33,797 nucleotides of DNA from an uncultured Hyphomicrobiaceae bacterium (GTDB lineage: Bacteria > Pseudomonadota > Alphaproteobacteria > Rhizobiales > CALHAX01): NCBI GenBank assembly GCA_937931785.1, contig CALHAX010000075.1, positions 1-33,797 on the forward strand, written 5' to 3'. The translations under genes and the position numbers were made by a program. Positions 26,373 to 33,797 of this stretch are shown here, in pieces; position 1 is the first letter of the stretch; each line of letters opens with the position of its first letter. The notes below the pieces were generated by a model. The model was not told the DNA's origin and made no database searches. It worked only from the letters and a program-made list of their open reading frames with translations.

Positions 26373-26554
26373 AGCAGTGCCTCTCGGGAAATGTGGCATT
26401 CGGCGATCATGATTTGGACACTCGAATAGCGCCAAAGTGCGTGTGCGGCTACCGTTACACCTGCATTCCTGCGTAAATTGCGTCATTGTGCTGATGCAGT
26501 GCATGACGTGTAAAACATGCGTTATCAAGCGCGCAAAAGGGTCGGACGCTTCGT

Positions 26555-29500
26555 ATGACGGAACGGCACAAACCACCTCTGCGACCCGTGCGCACAGACG
26601 GACATCCATCCCCGCATGGTTCTCAAACTGATCGCACAACGCGCCCGCAAGGCGAGCCGGTCACAGTGCGTCCTGGAGCAGGTTTGCAGCCTGGCTCAAA
26701 TCCCGGTGTTCCTGATGGACCACCGCGTGGGCCAGGACGGGAAACATCCCGGTCTGCGGTTCAGATTCCACAACCTGCGAATGATCCGCGATATTCTCCC
26801 AATGCGATCCAACAGGTACCTGGTCGAACGGCTGAAGAGCGTGGCGTCACGGTCTCCAGGACAGGATCGCGATGGTGGCGCTTGGCCAAGAGATCCGCAA
26901 TCACTGTTCTTGTGCTTGTGGGTGCTGCTGTTGTTGCTCTTGCGGCATTGCAAATCCGTCTCGGTAAAGGCCCGATTGTAATTCCTCAACTCGTTGGACC
27001 AATCGAACGCGGGTTAAGCAAGGAATTCGGGGATACACAGGTTCAGGTCGGCGGTGTTGCGCTCTATCGCGCCGAACAGTCGCGCCGGATTGAAATTCGC
27101 ATCAACGACCTTCGCTTGATCGACGCATTGGGAAACACAGTGGTGCGGGTACCAACCGCTGCAATTGATATCAGTCGCAATGCGTTGTTGCTCTGGACAA
27201 TTGCACCGAAACGTATCGACTTGATCCGCCCACGTCTTGTTATGTCGTACACCGAGGGGGCGGGGCTTTCCCTCAGGTTTGCCGGGTTCGATGCGCGGGC
27301 CTCTGGCGCGCCTGCCGAAAACGTTACTGCCCAATCTGACATTGCAACGGTCGGTGATCGTCTCAAGAAACTGGCGCAACAAGTGGATGCTGACCCGCGC
27401 GAAGCCGTTGGTCTTGTGCAGGTTCTGCAAGATACCTTCCGCACTGCGCGCGAACGCAAGGCATCCACGTCTTTCCTCAAGAGCATCGGTGTTCGTGATG
27501 CCGTTGTTGTATTGCGCACAAAGGACAATGAAACAACGTGGACCGCACCGGCGCTTGCGCTTGAGCTACGGCACCAGAGTTCGCGGAGTATAATACGTGG
27601 AAACGGAACACTGACGGATGGAACGGCTCCGTGGGCATTTGCGTTCGAAATCGATGACACGCCTGCGCGTGGAGCGTTTCAGGTGCGTACCTTGTTCAAG
27701 GACCTGGTGCCACGGGAGTTCGGGCGGGCGGTTCCGTCTCTTTCGAACCTGAGTGCGCTGGAAACGCCGTTGTCCGGACAGGCAGATTTTCAACTGGCGC
27801 AAAACGGCAGTATCGTTGCTGCAAGTGCTGATGTTGTTGTTGGCGCGGGGTACATGAGTTCCGGTTCACAAGATGGTTCCGATCGCGTTCTGCTGGACGA
27901 AGGCCACCTGAAGTTCGCGTATGACGGTGAACGTGATCTTGTTCGCCTTGAGAAGCTGGACTTGTTGACGGGAGGCGGGCGGATTGTTCTGGCGGGACAA
28001 CTCTCTCCCGCACCTGGTCGTGGCGATGAGGCCGGTTGGCTCTACGAATTGAATGGCAAGTTGCGGTTTGCTTCGGCTGCAGCGCAAGGTGGGCCGCTGA
28101 GCGATATTACCGCGACAGGACTGATTAACCCCAGTGATGGTCTTGTGCGTATCGACCGCATGAATGTTGCCTGGCCTGAAGGTCAGATTGCTGGGCGTGG
28201 GCAGTACTCACTCGAAGCCGGCATGTCGTTAACCGGGCAATTGGGCGAGATGTCCAAAACCGGATTGTTACAGGCATGGCCTGATTTTATTGCGGTCGAC
28301 GCACGCAAGTGGGTCAACAGAAACATTTCGACCAAGTTGATAACTGGTGGTCAGTTTTCCATCTCCCTGCCTCCCGATTTTCGAGAACGCCTGCGCAATG
28401 GCAGTGATATCCCGGCTGAAGCTGTATCTTTCGATCTTGCTGCAACAGGGATGCAAATCCAATATATTGAGGGCGTGCCTCCGGTACGTCTGGAAAAAGC
28501 GACAGTATCGATCCGTGGCCGTCGATTGCATGTCAAAGCTCCCCGAGGCGTGACGCGACTTCCGTCGGGCAAGACGTTGCGTCTCTCTCAAAGTGATTTG
28601 ACTATTCGAGATCTGCGACCGGTAAAACCCACAGCGCAGATTTTCATGAAGGTCACAGGTTCGGCAGCGGCATTGACGGAATATCTTGAGTTGAGGGGGA
28701 TGGGGTATCTTGAGCCGGGTACTGTGCCTGTTGGTGTGAAAGGTAAAGCGGAAGGTATTATTCGCCTGTCATTTCCGATGCATGCTGCACTCACAGATGC
28801 CGAAATCAAACTCAATGGAAAACTCAAGCTCACGGATGGTGCTGCCAAACGGGTGTTCAGCAATATGAGCATTGCCGGTGCGTCGGTTGATTTTGACCTC
28901 ACGGAAAAAGCCGTCGAGGCGACCGGTGATATTCTAGTGAACGGGGTGCCTGCGAAAGTTCGTTGGCTCAGGTTGCTCGATGGACCGGAGGACAAACAAC
29001 CGCCTCTGAGAATTTCTGCGAAACTGGATGCTGCTGACCGCAAACAACTCGGGTTGAATATCAACCATTTCCTGACCGGGGTCATCGCAACTGACGTCAC
29101 TATTATTTCGCGCAAATCGAAGTCGCCGCAGATTACTGTTCAAGCCGATCTCACGCAGTCGGAAATTTCGCTCGATTACCTTGCGTGGAGCAAGGCAGCT
29201 GGACAATCGGCCATTGCACAATTCGATGTCGTTCCCAAAAAGAACGGTATTTCCGAATTGCAGAATTTCAAGATTGTCGGCGACAGCATTGCAATCGATG
29301 GCTGGATTGAGCTTGGCAAGGACAGCAGGGTACGGCGCTTTGCACTTCCAGAATTCTCCATCAATGTGATCACGCGCATGGACGTCAGCGGTGCGCTTGA
29401 CAAGAATAACGTCTGGGATGTCAAGGTTCGTGCTTCGACATTCGATGCACGCCCCATTTTCCGAAATCTTTTTTCTCCAAAGCGCTTTACGGAGCATGCA

Positions 29501-30433
29501 GCGCCAAAAGAAGCACGTCGTGCCGGGTTTGTAATCCGCGCCTTTATCAAGAACATGGTTGGGTTCTCGAACGCTTCGGTCAAGGACATGCAGATTGTTT
29601 TTGAACGACGTGATGGGAAGGTCACGGGGCTGGAAGCGAATGGTGCACTCGACAGCGGTGCGCCGATCGCCGTGAGCCTGAAGGCCAATGCGTCGAAACG
29701 TCGTGTCCTGTACGCCGAAACAAAAGACGCTGGCGCCGCATTTCGACTCGTTGGGTTCTATCGTAACATCCGGAATGGCGAGGCGAAGCTGCAGGTGAAC
29801 CTTGATGATCCGGGGCTCGCAGATGTGAGCGGTGTTCTGTGGACACGCAAGTTTCTCATGCTTGGCGATCCGATCGTGAATGAGGTCTTGCAGAGCAGCG
29901 GGCGACGCGATGACTCTGGAACAGTGTCAGGAATAAAGACCAGGCGCGATGAACGCGGACAAAAGAGAACTGTCATCGAGTTTGATCAACTGCGGTTTAA
30001 TTTTTCTGTCGGTGAGGGGCAGTTCTTGCTACACAAATCCTATGTGAACGGTCCGGCACTTGGTGCGACCTTGAACGGTAAAGTGGACTTCGATCGTCGG
30101 CGCGTCAGTCTTGGCGGGACGTATGTACCGCTCTACGGATTAAACTCCGCACTTGGTTCATTGCCAATACTTGGCGAACTTCTGGTTGGGCGCATTGGCG
30201 AGGGTGTGCTCGGCATCACCTTTGGAATTCAGGGGCGGCTCGATAAACCAGAAGTTCTGGTGAACCCTGTATCGCTTGTTGCGCCAGGCATTTTTCGGCA
30301 GATTTTCGAATTATCTCCTCAGCGTCAGACGATCACGAGACGCAGACCACAAGATGCGACGCAAAAACGTGGGCGGAAGGTGCCGGACAAGGTTCCGTCA
30401 AGCTCCAGTTGGCCGGCTGACAGTCGGAATTGA
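26555..30433 (+). CDS. Large DUF3971/AsmA-like (YhdP-type) membrane-anchored protein
   Basis: A 1292-aa protein. Seen: a cytoplasmic tail of about 105 residues rich in Pro, Arg, Gly and Gln, one membrane helix (about residues 112-132, SAITVLVLVGAAVVALAALQI), then a very long periplasmic part made of beta-rich segments with the AsmA-like pattern (repeated strands such as KLRFASAAAQGG, RIDRMNVAWPEGQIAG, LGGTYVPLYGLNSALG near the end, followed by a conserved IPILGELLVGR-like block, here LPILGELLVGRIGEG). This end, GILGITF.IQG.LDKPEV.VNP, is the typical AsmA_2/DUF3971 C-terminus. Relatives (YhdP, TamB, AsmA) form long grooves thought to carry phospholipid to the outer membrane; that role here is inference. 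Convergent with tyrS, 36 nt between stops. Confidence 0.88.
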   Translation: MTERHKPPLRPVRTDGHPSPHGSQTDRTTRPQGEPVTVRPGAGLQPGSNPGVPDGPPRGPGRETSRSAVQIPQPANDPRYSPNAIQQVPGRTAEERGVTVSRTGSRWWRLAKRSAITVLVLVGAAVVALAALQIRLGKGPIVIPQLVGPIERGLSKEFGDTQVQVGGVALYRAEQSRRIEIRINDLRLIDALGNTVVRVPTAAIDISRNALLLWTIAPKRIDLIRPRLVMSYTEGAGLSLRFAGFDARASGAPAENVTAQSDIATVGDRLKKLAQQVDADPREAVGLVQVLQDTFRTARERKASTSFLKSIGVRDAVVVLRTKDNETTWTAPALALELRHQSSRSIIRGNGTLTDGTAPWAFAFEIDDTPARGAFQVRTLFKDLVPREFGRAVPSLSNLSALETPLSGQADFQLAQNGSIVAASADVVVGAGYMSSGSQDGSDRVLLDEGHLKFAYDGERDLVRLEKLDLLTGGGRIVLAGQLSPAPGRGDEAGWLYELNGKLRFASAAAQGGPLSDITATGLINPSDGLVRIDRMNVAWPEGQIAGRGQYSLEAGMSLTGQLGEMSKTGLLQAWPDFIAVDARKWVNRNISTKLITGGQFSISLPPDFRERLRNGSDIPAEAVSFDLAATGMQIQYIEGVPPVRLEKATVSIRGRRLHVKAPRGVTRLPSGKTLRLSQSDLTIRDLRPVKPTAQIFMKVTGSAAALTEYLELRGMGYLEPGTVPVGVKGKAEGIIRLSFPMHAALTDAEIKLNGKLKLTDGAAKRVFSNMSIAGASVDFDLTEKAVEATGDILVNGVPAKVRWLRLLDGPEDKQPPLRISAKLDAADRKQLGLNINHFLTGVIATDVTIISRKSKSPQITVQADLTQSEISLDYLAWSKAAGQSAIAQFDVVPKKNGISELQNFKIVGDSIAIDGWIELGKDSRVRRFALPEFSINVITRMDVSGALDKNNVWDVKVRASTFDARPIFRNLFSPKRFTEHAAPKEARRAGFVIRAFIKNMVGFSNASVKDMQIVFERRDGKVTGLEANGALDSGAPIAVSLKANASKRRVLYAETKDAGAAFRLVGFYRNIRNGEAKLQVNLDDPGLADVSGVLWTRKFLMLGDPIVNEVLQSSGRRDDSGTVSGIKTRRDERGQKRTVIEFDQLRFNFSVGEGQFLLHKSYVNGPALGATLNGKVDFDRRRVSLGGTYVPLYGLNSALGSLPILGELLVGRIGEGVLGITFGIQGRLDKPEVLVNPVSLVAPGIFRQIFELSPQRQTITRRRPQDATQKRGRKVPDKVPSSSSWPADSRN

Positions 30434-30469
30434 TGTGCAGTGAGATGCAGACGTAGATCGGTCCGCTCC

Positions 30470-31726
30470 TCAGGTCGGCTGCAACAGGACGTGTTTCTTC
30501 TTTCCGTGAGAAAGCTTGATTACGCCGTCCGCGTTGACATCGGCTTCCGTCAGATTGCGTGAGGGGTCTGCTTCCCGCATGTCGTTGATGCTGATGGCAT
30601 TTCCGGTCACAGCACGTCGTGCCTCGCCATTCGACTTGGCAAGCCCGGCCGCGACGATCGCGCCGAGCAAACCCAGTCCTGTATCCAGGTCGGTCCGGAG
30701 AATGTCGATGGTGGGCAAGCCTTCCGCTGATGCGCCTTCCTCGAAGGCTTGTCGGGCTGTTTCTGCGGCTGCGTTGGCGGCATCGCGGCCATGAACAAGC
30801 GCGGTTGCCTCCGTCGCGAGGGTCTTCTTGGCGTCGTTTATTTCAACACCTTCGAGTGCTTCAAGGCGTGCAATCTCGTCCATCGGCACCGTTGTGAACA
30901 GCTTCAGGAAACGGCCGACGTCCGCATCTTCCGTGTTCCTCCAGTATTGCCAGTAATCGTAGACGGACAGCATGTCAGAATTCAACCACACCGCACCTGC
31001 AGCGGTTTTTCCCATTTTTGCTCCCGATGAAGTTGTCAAAAGTGGAGCAGTCAGGGCGAAGGCCTGCGATTCATTCAATCGACGGGTCAGATCTACGCCG
31101 GCGACGATATTCCCCCATTGATCCGAGCCGCCCATCTGCAAGCGACAACCGTAGCGTTTGTTGAGTTCGGCAAAGTCATAGGCCTGCAGGATCATGTAGT
31201 TGAATTCTAGAAAAGACAGATGTTGCGCGCGTTCCAGACGCATCGCGACGCTGTCACGCTTGATCATTTCGTTGACGGATATCTGGCTACCCACGCGGCG
31301 CAGAAGATCAATGTAGTTCAGTTCGAGAAGCCATTCTGCGTTGTCTGCCATGATGGCGTTGCCGTCCTGCTCATTAAATTTGAGCAGGCGCGCAAAAACG
31401 GTGCGAATACTTGCCTTATTGGAGTCAATCTGGTCGGCAGTCAGGAGTTTGCGAGTTTCATCCTTGCCTGAAGGGTCGCCGACACGCGAAGTGCCACCGC
31501 CCATGAGTGCGATCGGGCGATGCCCGGTCTCCTGAAACCAGTGCAGCATCATGATCGAGAGCAGATTTCCAACGTGCAAAGATGATGCGGTGCAATCATA
31601 ACCGACATAGGCAGTCTGAGTTTCTGCCATTAGCGCTTCATCCAGAGCTTCGGCGTCGGACACCTGGTGAATGAAGCCACGTTCGGTCATTACATTCAGG
31701 AAGTCGGATTTATAGGTTTTGGTCAT
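30470..31726 (-). CDS. tyrS: Tyrosyl-tRNA synthetase
   Basis: Charges tRNA-Tyr with tyrosine. 418 aa from ATG 31726. Seen: class I synthetase signature HVGN (HIGH-like) in [34 protein letters not shown], tyrosine-pocket residues in [31 protein letters not shown], the KMSKS loop as KMGKT, and a C-terminal S4 RNA-binding domain ([22 protein letters not shown]). A GTG at 31732 would add two residues; neither start has a clear ribosome site. Divergent from anmK with about 100 bp between, the usual alphaproteobacterial arrangement. Confidence 0.97.
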   Translation of the reverse strand: MTKTYKSDFLNVMTERGFIHQVSDAEALDEALMAETQTAYVGYDCTASSLHVGNLLSIMMLHWFQETGHRPIALMGGGTSRVGDPSGKDETRKLLTADQIDSNKASIRTVFARLLKFNEQDGNAIMADNAEWLLELNYIDLLRRVGSQISVNEMIKRDSVAMRLERAQHLSFLEFNYMILQAYDFAELNKRYGCRLQMGGSDQWGNIVAGVDLTRRLNESQAFALTAPLLTTSSGAKMGKTAAGAVWLNSDMLSVYDYWQYWRNTEDADVGRFLKLFTTVPMDEIARLEALEGVEINDAKKTLATEATALVHGRDAANAAAETARQAFEEGASAEGLPTIDILRTDLDTGLGLLGAIVAAGLAKSNGEARRAVTGNAISINDMREADPSRNLTEADVNADGVIKLSHGKKKHVLLQPT

Positions 31727-31825
31727 GATCACAGGAATCTGGAATGATGGGGAGTTGGTGTTTGCCCCTGAGCTGTGGGCGGTTTAGCAGGCGCGAAGGT
31801 TTGTGTGAACGCGAAAGGTTCTTTC

Positions 31826-32938
31826 ATGACCGAAACAATGCATGCCATCGGACTGATGAGCGGGACGTCGATGGACGGTATCGACGTCGCACTCGTCGAG
31901 ACGGACGGCAAGTCTCTTGTTCGACCTGTTGCGAACTTCTCGCGCGCTTACACTTCAGTCCAGCGACAGACGATTGCGAAAGCACTGGTTGTTGCTCGGG
32001 ATGTGACTGACCGCACGGAGAGACCACCTGTTCTGGCCGAGGTTGAGGCGTTGATCACACAGGCGCACGCCGATGCTGTCACGGCATTCCTTGCGGAGCA
32101 GAGTATTTCGGCATCCTCTATCGACCTGATCGGATTTCACGGTCAGACCGTTCTGCATCGCCCTGATCTTGGCTTGACGATACAGCTCGGCGACGGTCAG
32201 GCGCTCGCAGATGCAACCGGTATCGACGTGGTGTTCGATATGCGCGCAGCAGACATGGCCGCTGGGGGGCAGGGTGCGCCTCTCGCTCCTGTGTTCCATC
32301 AGGCATTGGCGCAGGGGGTGCCAGGGTGGCCGGTTGCTTTCCTGAATGTCGGTGGGGTTGCGAATGTTACCTGGATCGGGCGAGACGGAAAGTTGCTTGC
32401 CTTTGATACCGGACCCGGCAACGCCCTGATCGATGACTTCGTGCGGGCGCACTCAAATGCCAATCAGGATGAAGGGGGGGGATTCGCACAGGCTGGAGTG
32501 GTTCACGACGACGCGTTGCACGATCTTCTTATGTCTCCGTATTTTGCAGCTTTGCCCCCAAAGTCTCTGGACAGGAATACCTTCGATCCCTCGCCCGTGC
32601 AGAACCTGTCCTTACATGACGGGGCGGCGACCCTCACCGCTTTTACAGCGGAAGCTGTTGCGCGGGCGCGGAATTTTTTTATGGAGAGTCCGGGGGTGTG
32701 GGTCGTGTGCGGCGGTGGACGTCACAACGCGGCAATCATGTGTGCGCTTGCTGAGCGGATGGACGGCCTCGTTGCGCCCGCAGAGGCGTTCCGGCTGAAC
32801 GGCGACATGCTTGAGGCGCAGGCGTTTGCATACCTTGCGGTACGTTCAGTCCGTGGCCTCCCGCTGTCGTTTCCAACAACGACGGGGGTGGAGGAGCCAA
32901 TGTGTGGCGGTGTGGTTGCGGCTGTACGTGCGCGCTAG
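31826..32938 (+). CDS. anmK: Anhydro-N-acetylmuramic acid kinase
   Basis: Phosphorylates and opens 1,6-anhydro-MurNAc during peptidoglycan recycling, giving MurNAc-6-phosphate. 370 aa from ATG 31826, the normal size. Seen: IGLMSGTSMDGIDVALVE at the N-terminus (ATP phosphate loop), DLIGFHGQTVLHRP, FDMRAADMAAGGQGAPLAP with the catalytic Asp region, FLNVGGVANVTWI, FDTGPGNALIDD, and WVVCGGGRHN near the C-terminus. AAAGG precedes the ATG; a longer frame to 31775 adds a sequence not expected for the family. An uninterrupted run of eight Gs (32474-32481) lies in the gene. Its stop codon overlaps that of the convergent phzF pseudogene. Confidence 0.96.
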   Translation: MTETMHAIGLMSGTSMDGIDVALVETDGKSLVRPVANFSRAYTSVQRQTIAKALVVARDVTDRTERPPVLAEVEALITQAHADAVTAFLAEQSISASSIDLIGFHGQTVLHRPDLGLTIQLGDGQALADATGIDVVFDMRAADMAAGGQGAPLAPVFHQALAQGVPGWPVAFLNVGGVANVTWIGRDGKLLAFDTGPGNALIDDFVRAHSNANQDEGGGFAQAGVVHDDALHDLLMSPYFAALPPKSLDRNTFDPSPVQNLSLHDGAATLTAFTAEAVARARNFFMESPGVWVVCGGGRHNAAIMCALAERMDGLVAPAEAFRLNGDMLEAQAFAYLAVRSVRGLPLSFPTTTGVEEPMCGGVVAAVRAR

Positions 32939-33767
32939 AGGACGACAGTTCCGTGGATAATGACCGTCGTTGCTCCGCCGATCCAGACTGTACTGTTGCT
33001 CTGACGCACATGTACTCTACCATGTCGGTGAATGCAGGTTCCCTGGGCGATCACGATGTTCTCGGACCAGACTCTTGTGTCGTACTTCCATCGCGCGATC
33101 GCAGCGTTGAGCGATCCCGTGATGGGATCTTCGCTCATGGTGCTGGCCGGATCAAGGTTGCGGACTTCATACTGACACTCTGCACCGGGCACGTGGGCAC
33201 CCAGCAGGGTGACGCCGCGAAACTCCAGTCAGCGTTCGGGGAACGGTTTGACTGCGAGAACATCGGCAGTGGAGTTTAGTTACAGAACCTGCCAGTTCGG
33301 GCCGTTGCTCAGCTGGGCAGTATTGATGGTATTGTCGAACGGGATCTGAAGTGCTTCCGCAATGTCCGCCACCTGCGGGGCAGGTAGTTTCTCAACGTGA
33401 GTTGGTGGCGCGGCAAATGCGAGGTCGCGATCGGACATGTCGATGTCCACAACTCCGATACCGCAGTCCTGCCGGACGACACCGGATGTTTTAGGTTTCC
33501 CGCCGCCATGTAGCCATGCGGCGCATGATCCGAGGGTTGGGTGGCCGGCGAACAGCATTTCTCCCGATAGCGAGAAAATCCGGACCTTGTAGTCTGCAGC
33601 GTCGGTTGTTGGTGGAAGCAGGACTGTCGTTTCTGCGAGGTTCGTCCAGGTTGCGAAATCCTGCATCTGAGCATCAGACAGTCCCTCACATCCAGTACGA
33701 CAGCCAGTCCATTCCCTTTGATCGGTTGGGATGAAAAGACATCGCACTGAATGAAGCGCCTGCGCAT
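32935..33767 (-). pseudogene. Decayed PhzF-family isomerase/epimerase gene
   Basis: Remains of a phenazine-biosynthesis PhzF-like protein (diaminopimelate-epimerase fold). Seen in order: RRFIQCDVFSSQPIKGNGLAVVLD from ATG 33767, then a frameshift near 33684-33690, then GLSDAQMQDFATWTNLAETT with the catalytic Glu, FAGHPTLGSCAAWL, an in-frame TAA at 33282-33280, NSTADVLAVKPFPER, an in-frame TGA at 33231-33229, and the C-terminal RGVTLLGAHVPG, SEDPITGSLNAAIARW and VIAQGTCIHRHGRVHV. The total length is 833 bp; restoring one deleted base makes 278 codons, the family's usual size. The frameshift and two nonsense codons indicate a dead gene. Its original substrate is unknown. Confidence 0.88.
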
Positions 33768-33797
33768 TTCGATTGTTCTTATTTCCGCTTCTGATCC

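Noticed and set aside
1-33797. CRISPR array, insertion sequence, prophage, tRNA or rRNA genes
   Set aside because: Intergenic regions were read for repeat-spacer patterns, terminal repeats with transposase frames, and tRNA T-loop sequences; none was found.

Overview
The window is a stretch of alphaproteobacterial chromosome, most likely from the Hyphomicrobiales/Parvibaculales side of the class. Three things point there: a class II (B12-dependent) ribonucleotide reductase, a bacterial NDUFA12 complex I accessory subunit, and two well-known alphaproteobacterial gene orders. These are NDUFA12 - DUF2155 - aat - accC - accB - aroQ - DsbA-like - M48 protease - aminotransferase, and rne - amiC - PBP1A - prfB. 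Assignment below class level is inference. Base composition and codon use look even throughout. I see no insertion sequence, prophage, integrase, CRISPR array, tRNA or rRNA.

Layout. 1-3323 (minus) is the N-terminal ~1107 residues of nrdJ, cut by the left edge. 3324-3986 is non-coding leader with several hairpins. 3987-5050 (plus) holds NDUFA12 and a secreted DUF2155 protein. 5100-10734 (minus) is a compact run, transcribed M48 protease, thioredoxin-fold DsbA-like protein, aroQ, accB, accC, aat. 10984-12147 (plus) is a PLP aminotransferase. 12360-14978 (minus) is RNase E, with a nested inverted repeat at its 3' end and a perfect 20-bp palindrome in its leader. 15734-23525 (plus) is a cell-wall and translation block: amiC amidase, two tandem PBP1A paralogues, and prfB with the classical +1 programmed frameshift. 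23620-26372 (minus) carries bactofilin, a DUF455 ferritin-like protein, a DUF805 membrane protein and a Bcp-type peroxiredoxin. 26555-30433 (plus) is a 1292-aa DUF3971/AsmA-like protein. 30470-31726 (minus) is tyrS and 31826-32938 (plus) is anmK. 32935-33767 (minus) is a decayed phzF-family pseudogene.

How the genes fit together. Much of the window concerns the envelope. AmiC cuts peptidoglycan, the two PBP1A copies make it, AnmK recycles anhydro-MurNAc, bactofilin may position synthesis, accB/accC supply malonyl-CoA for lipids, the M48 and DsbA-like proteins handle periplasmic protein quality and redox, and the DUF3971 protein resembles proteins that move lipid between membranes. RNase E, RF2, TyrS and Aat are RNA, translation and protein-turnover housekeeping.

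I did not find a clearly new multi-gene system; this is mostly conserved core genome. The points most worth a second look are the tandem PBP1A duplication near a bactofilin gene, the phzF pseudogene with three separate lesions, the rne leader palindrome, the nested inverted repeat after rne, and the acidic insert plus GWW tail of RNase E.
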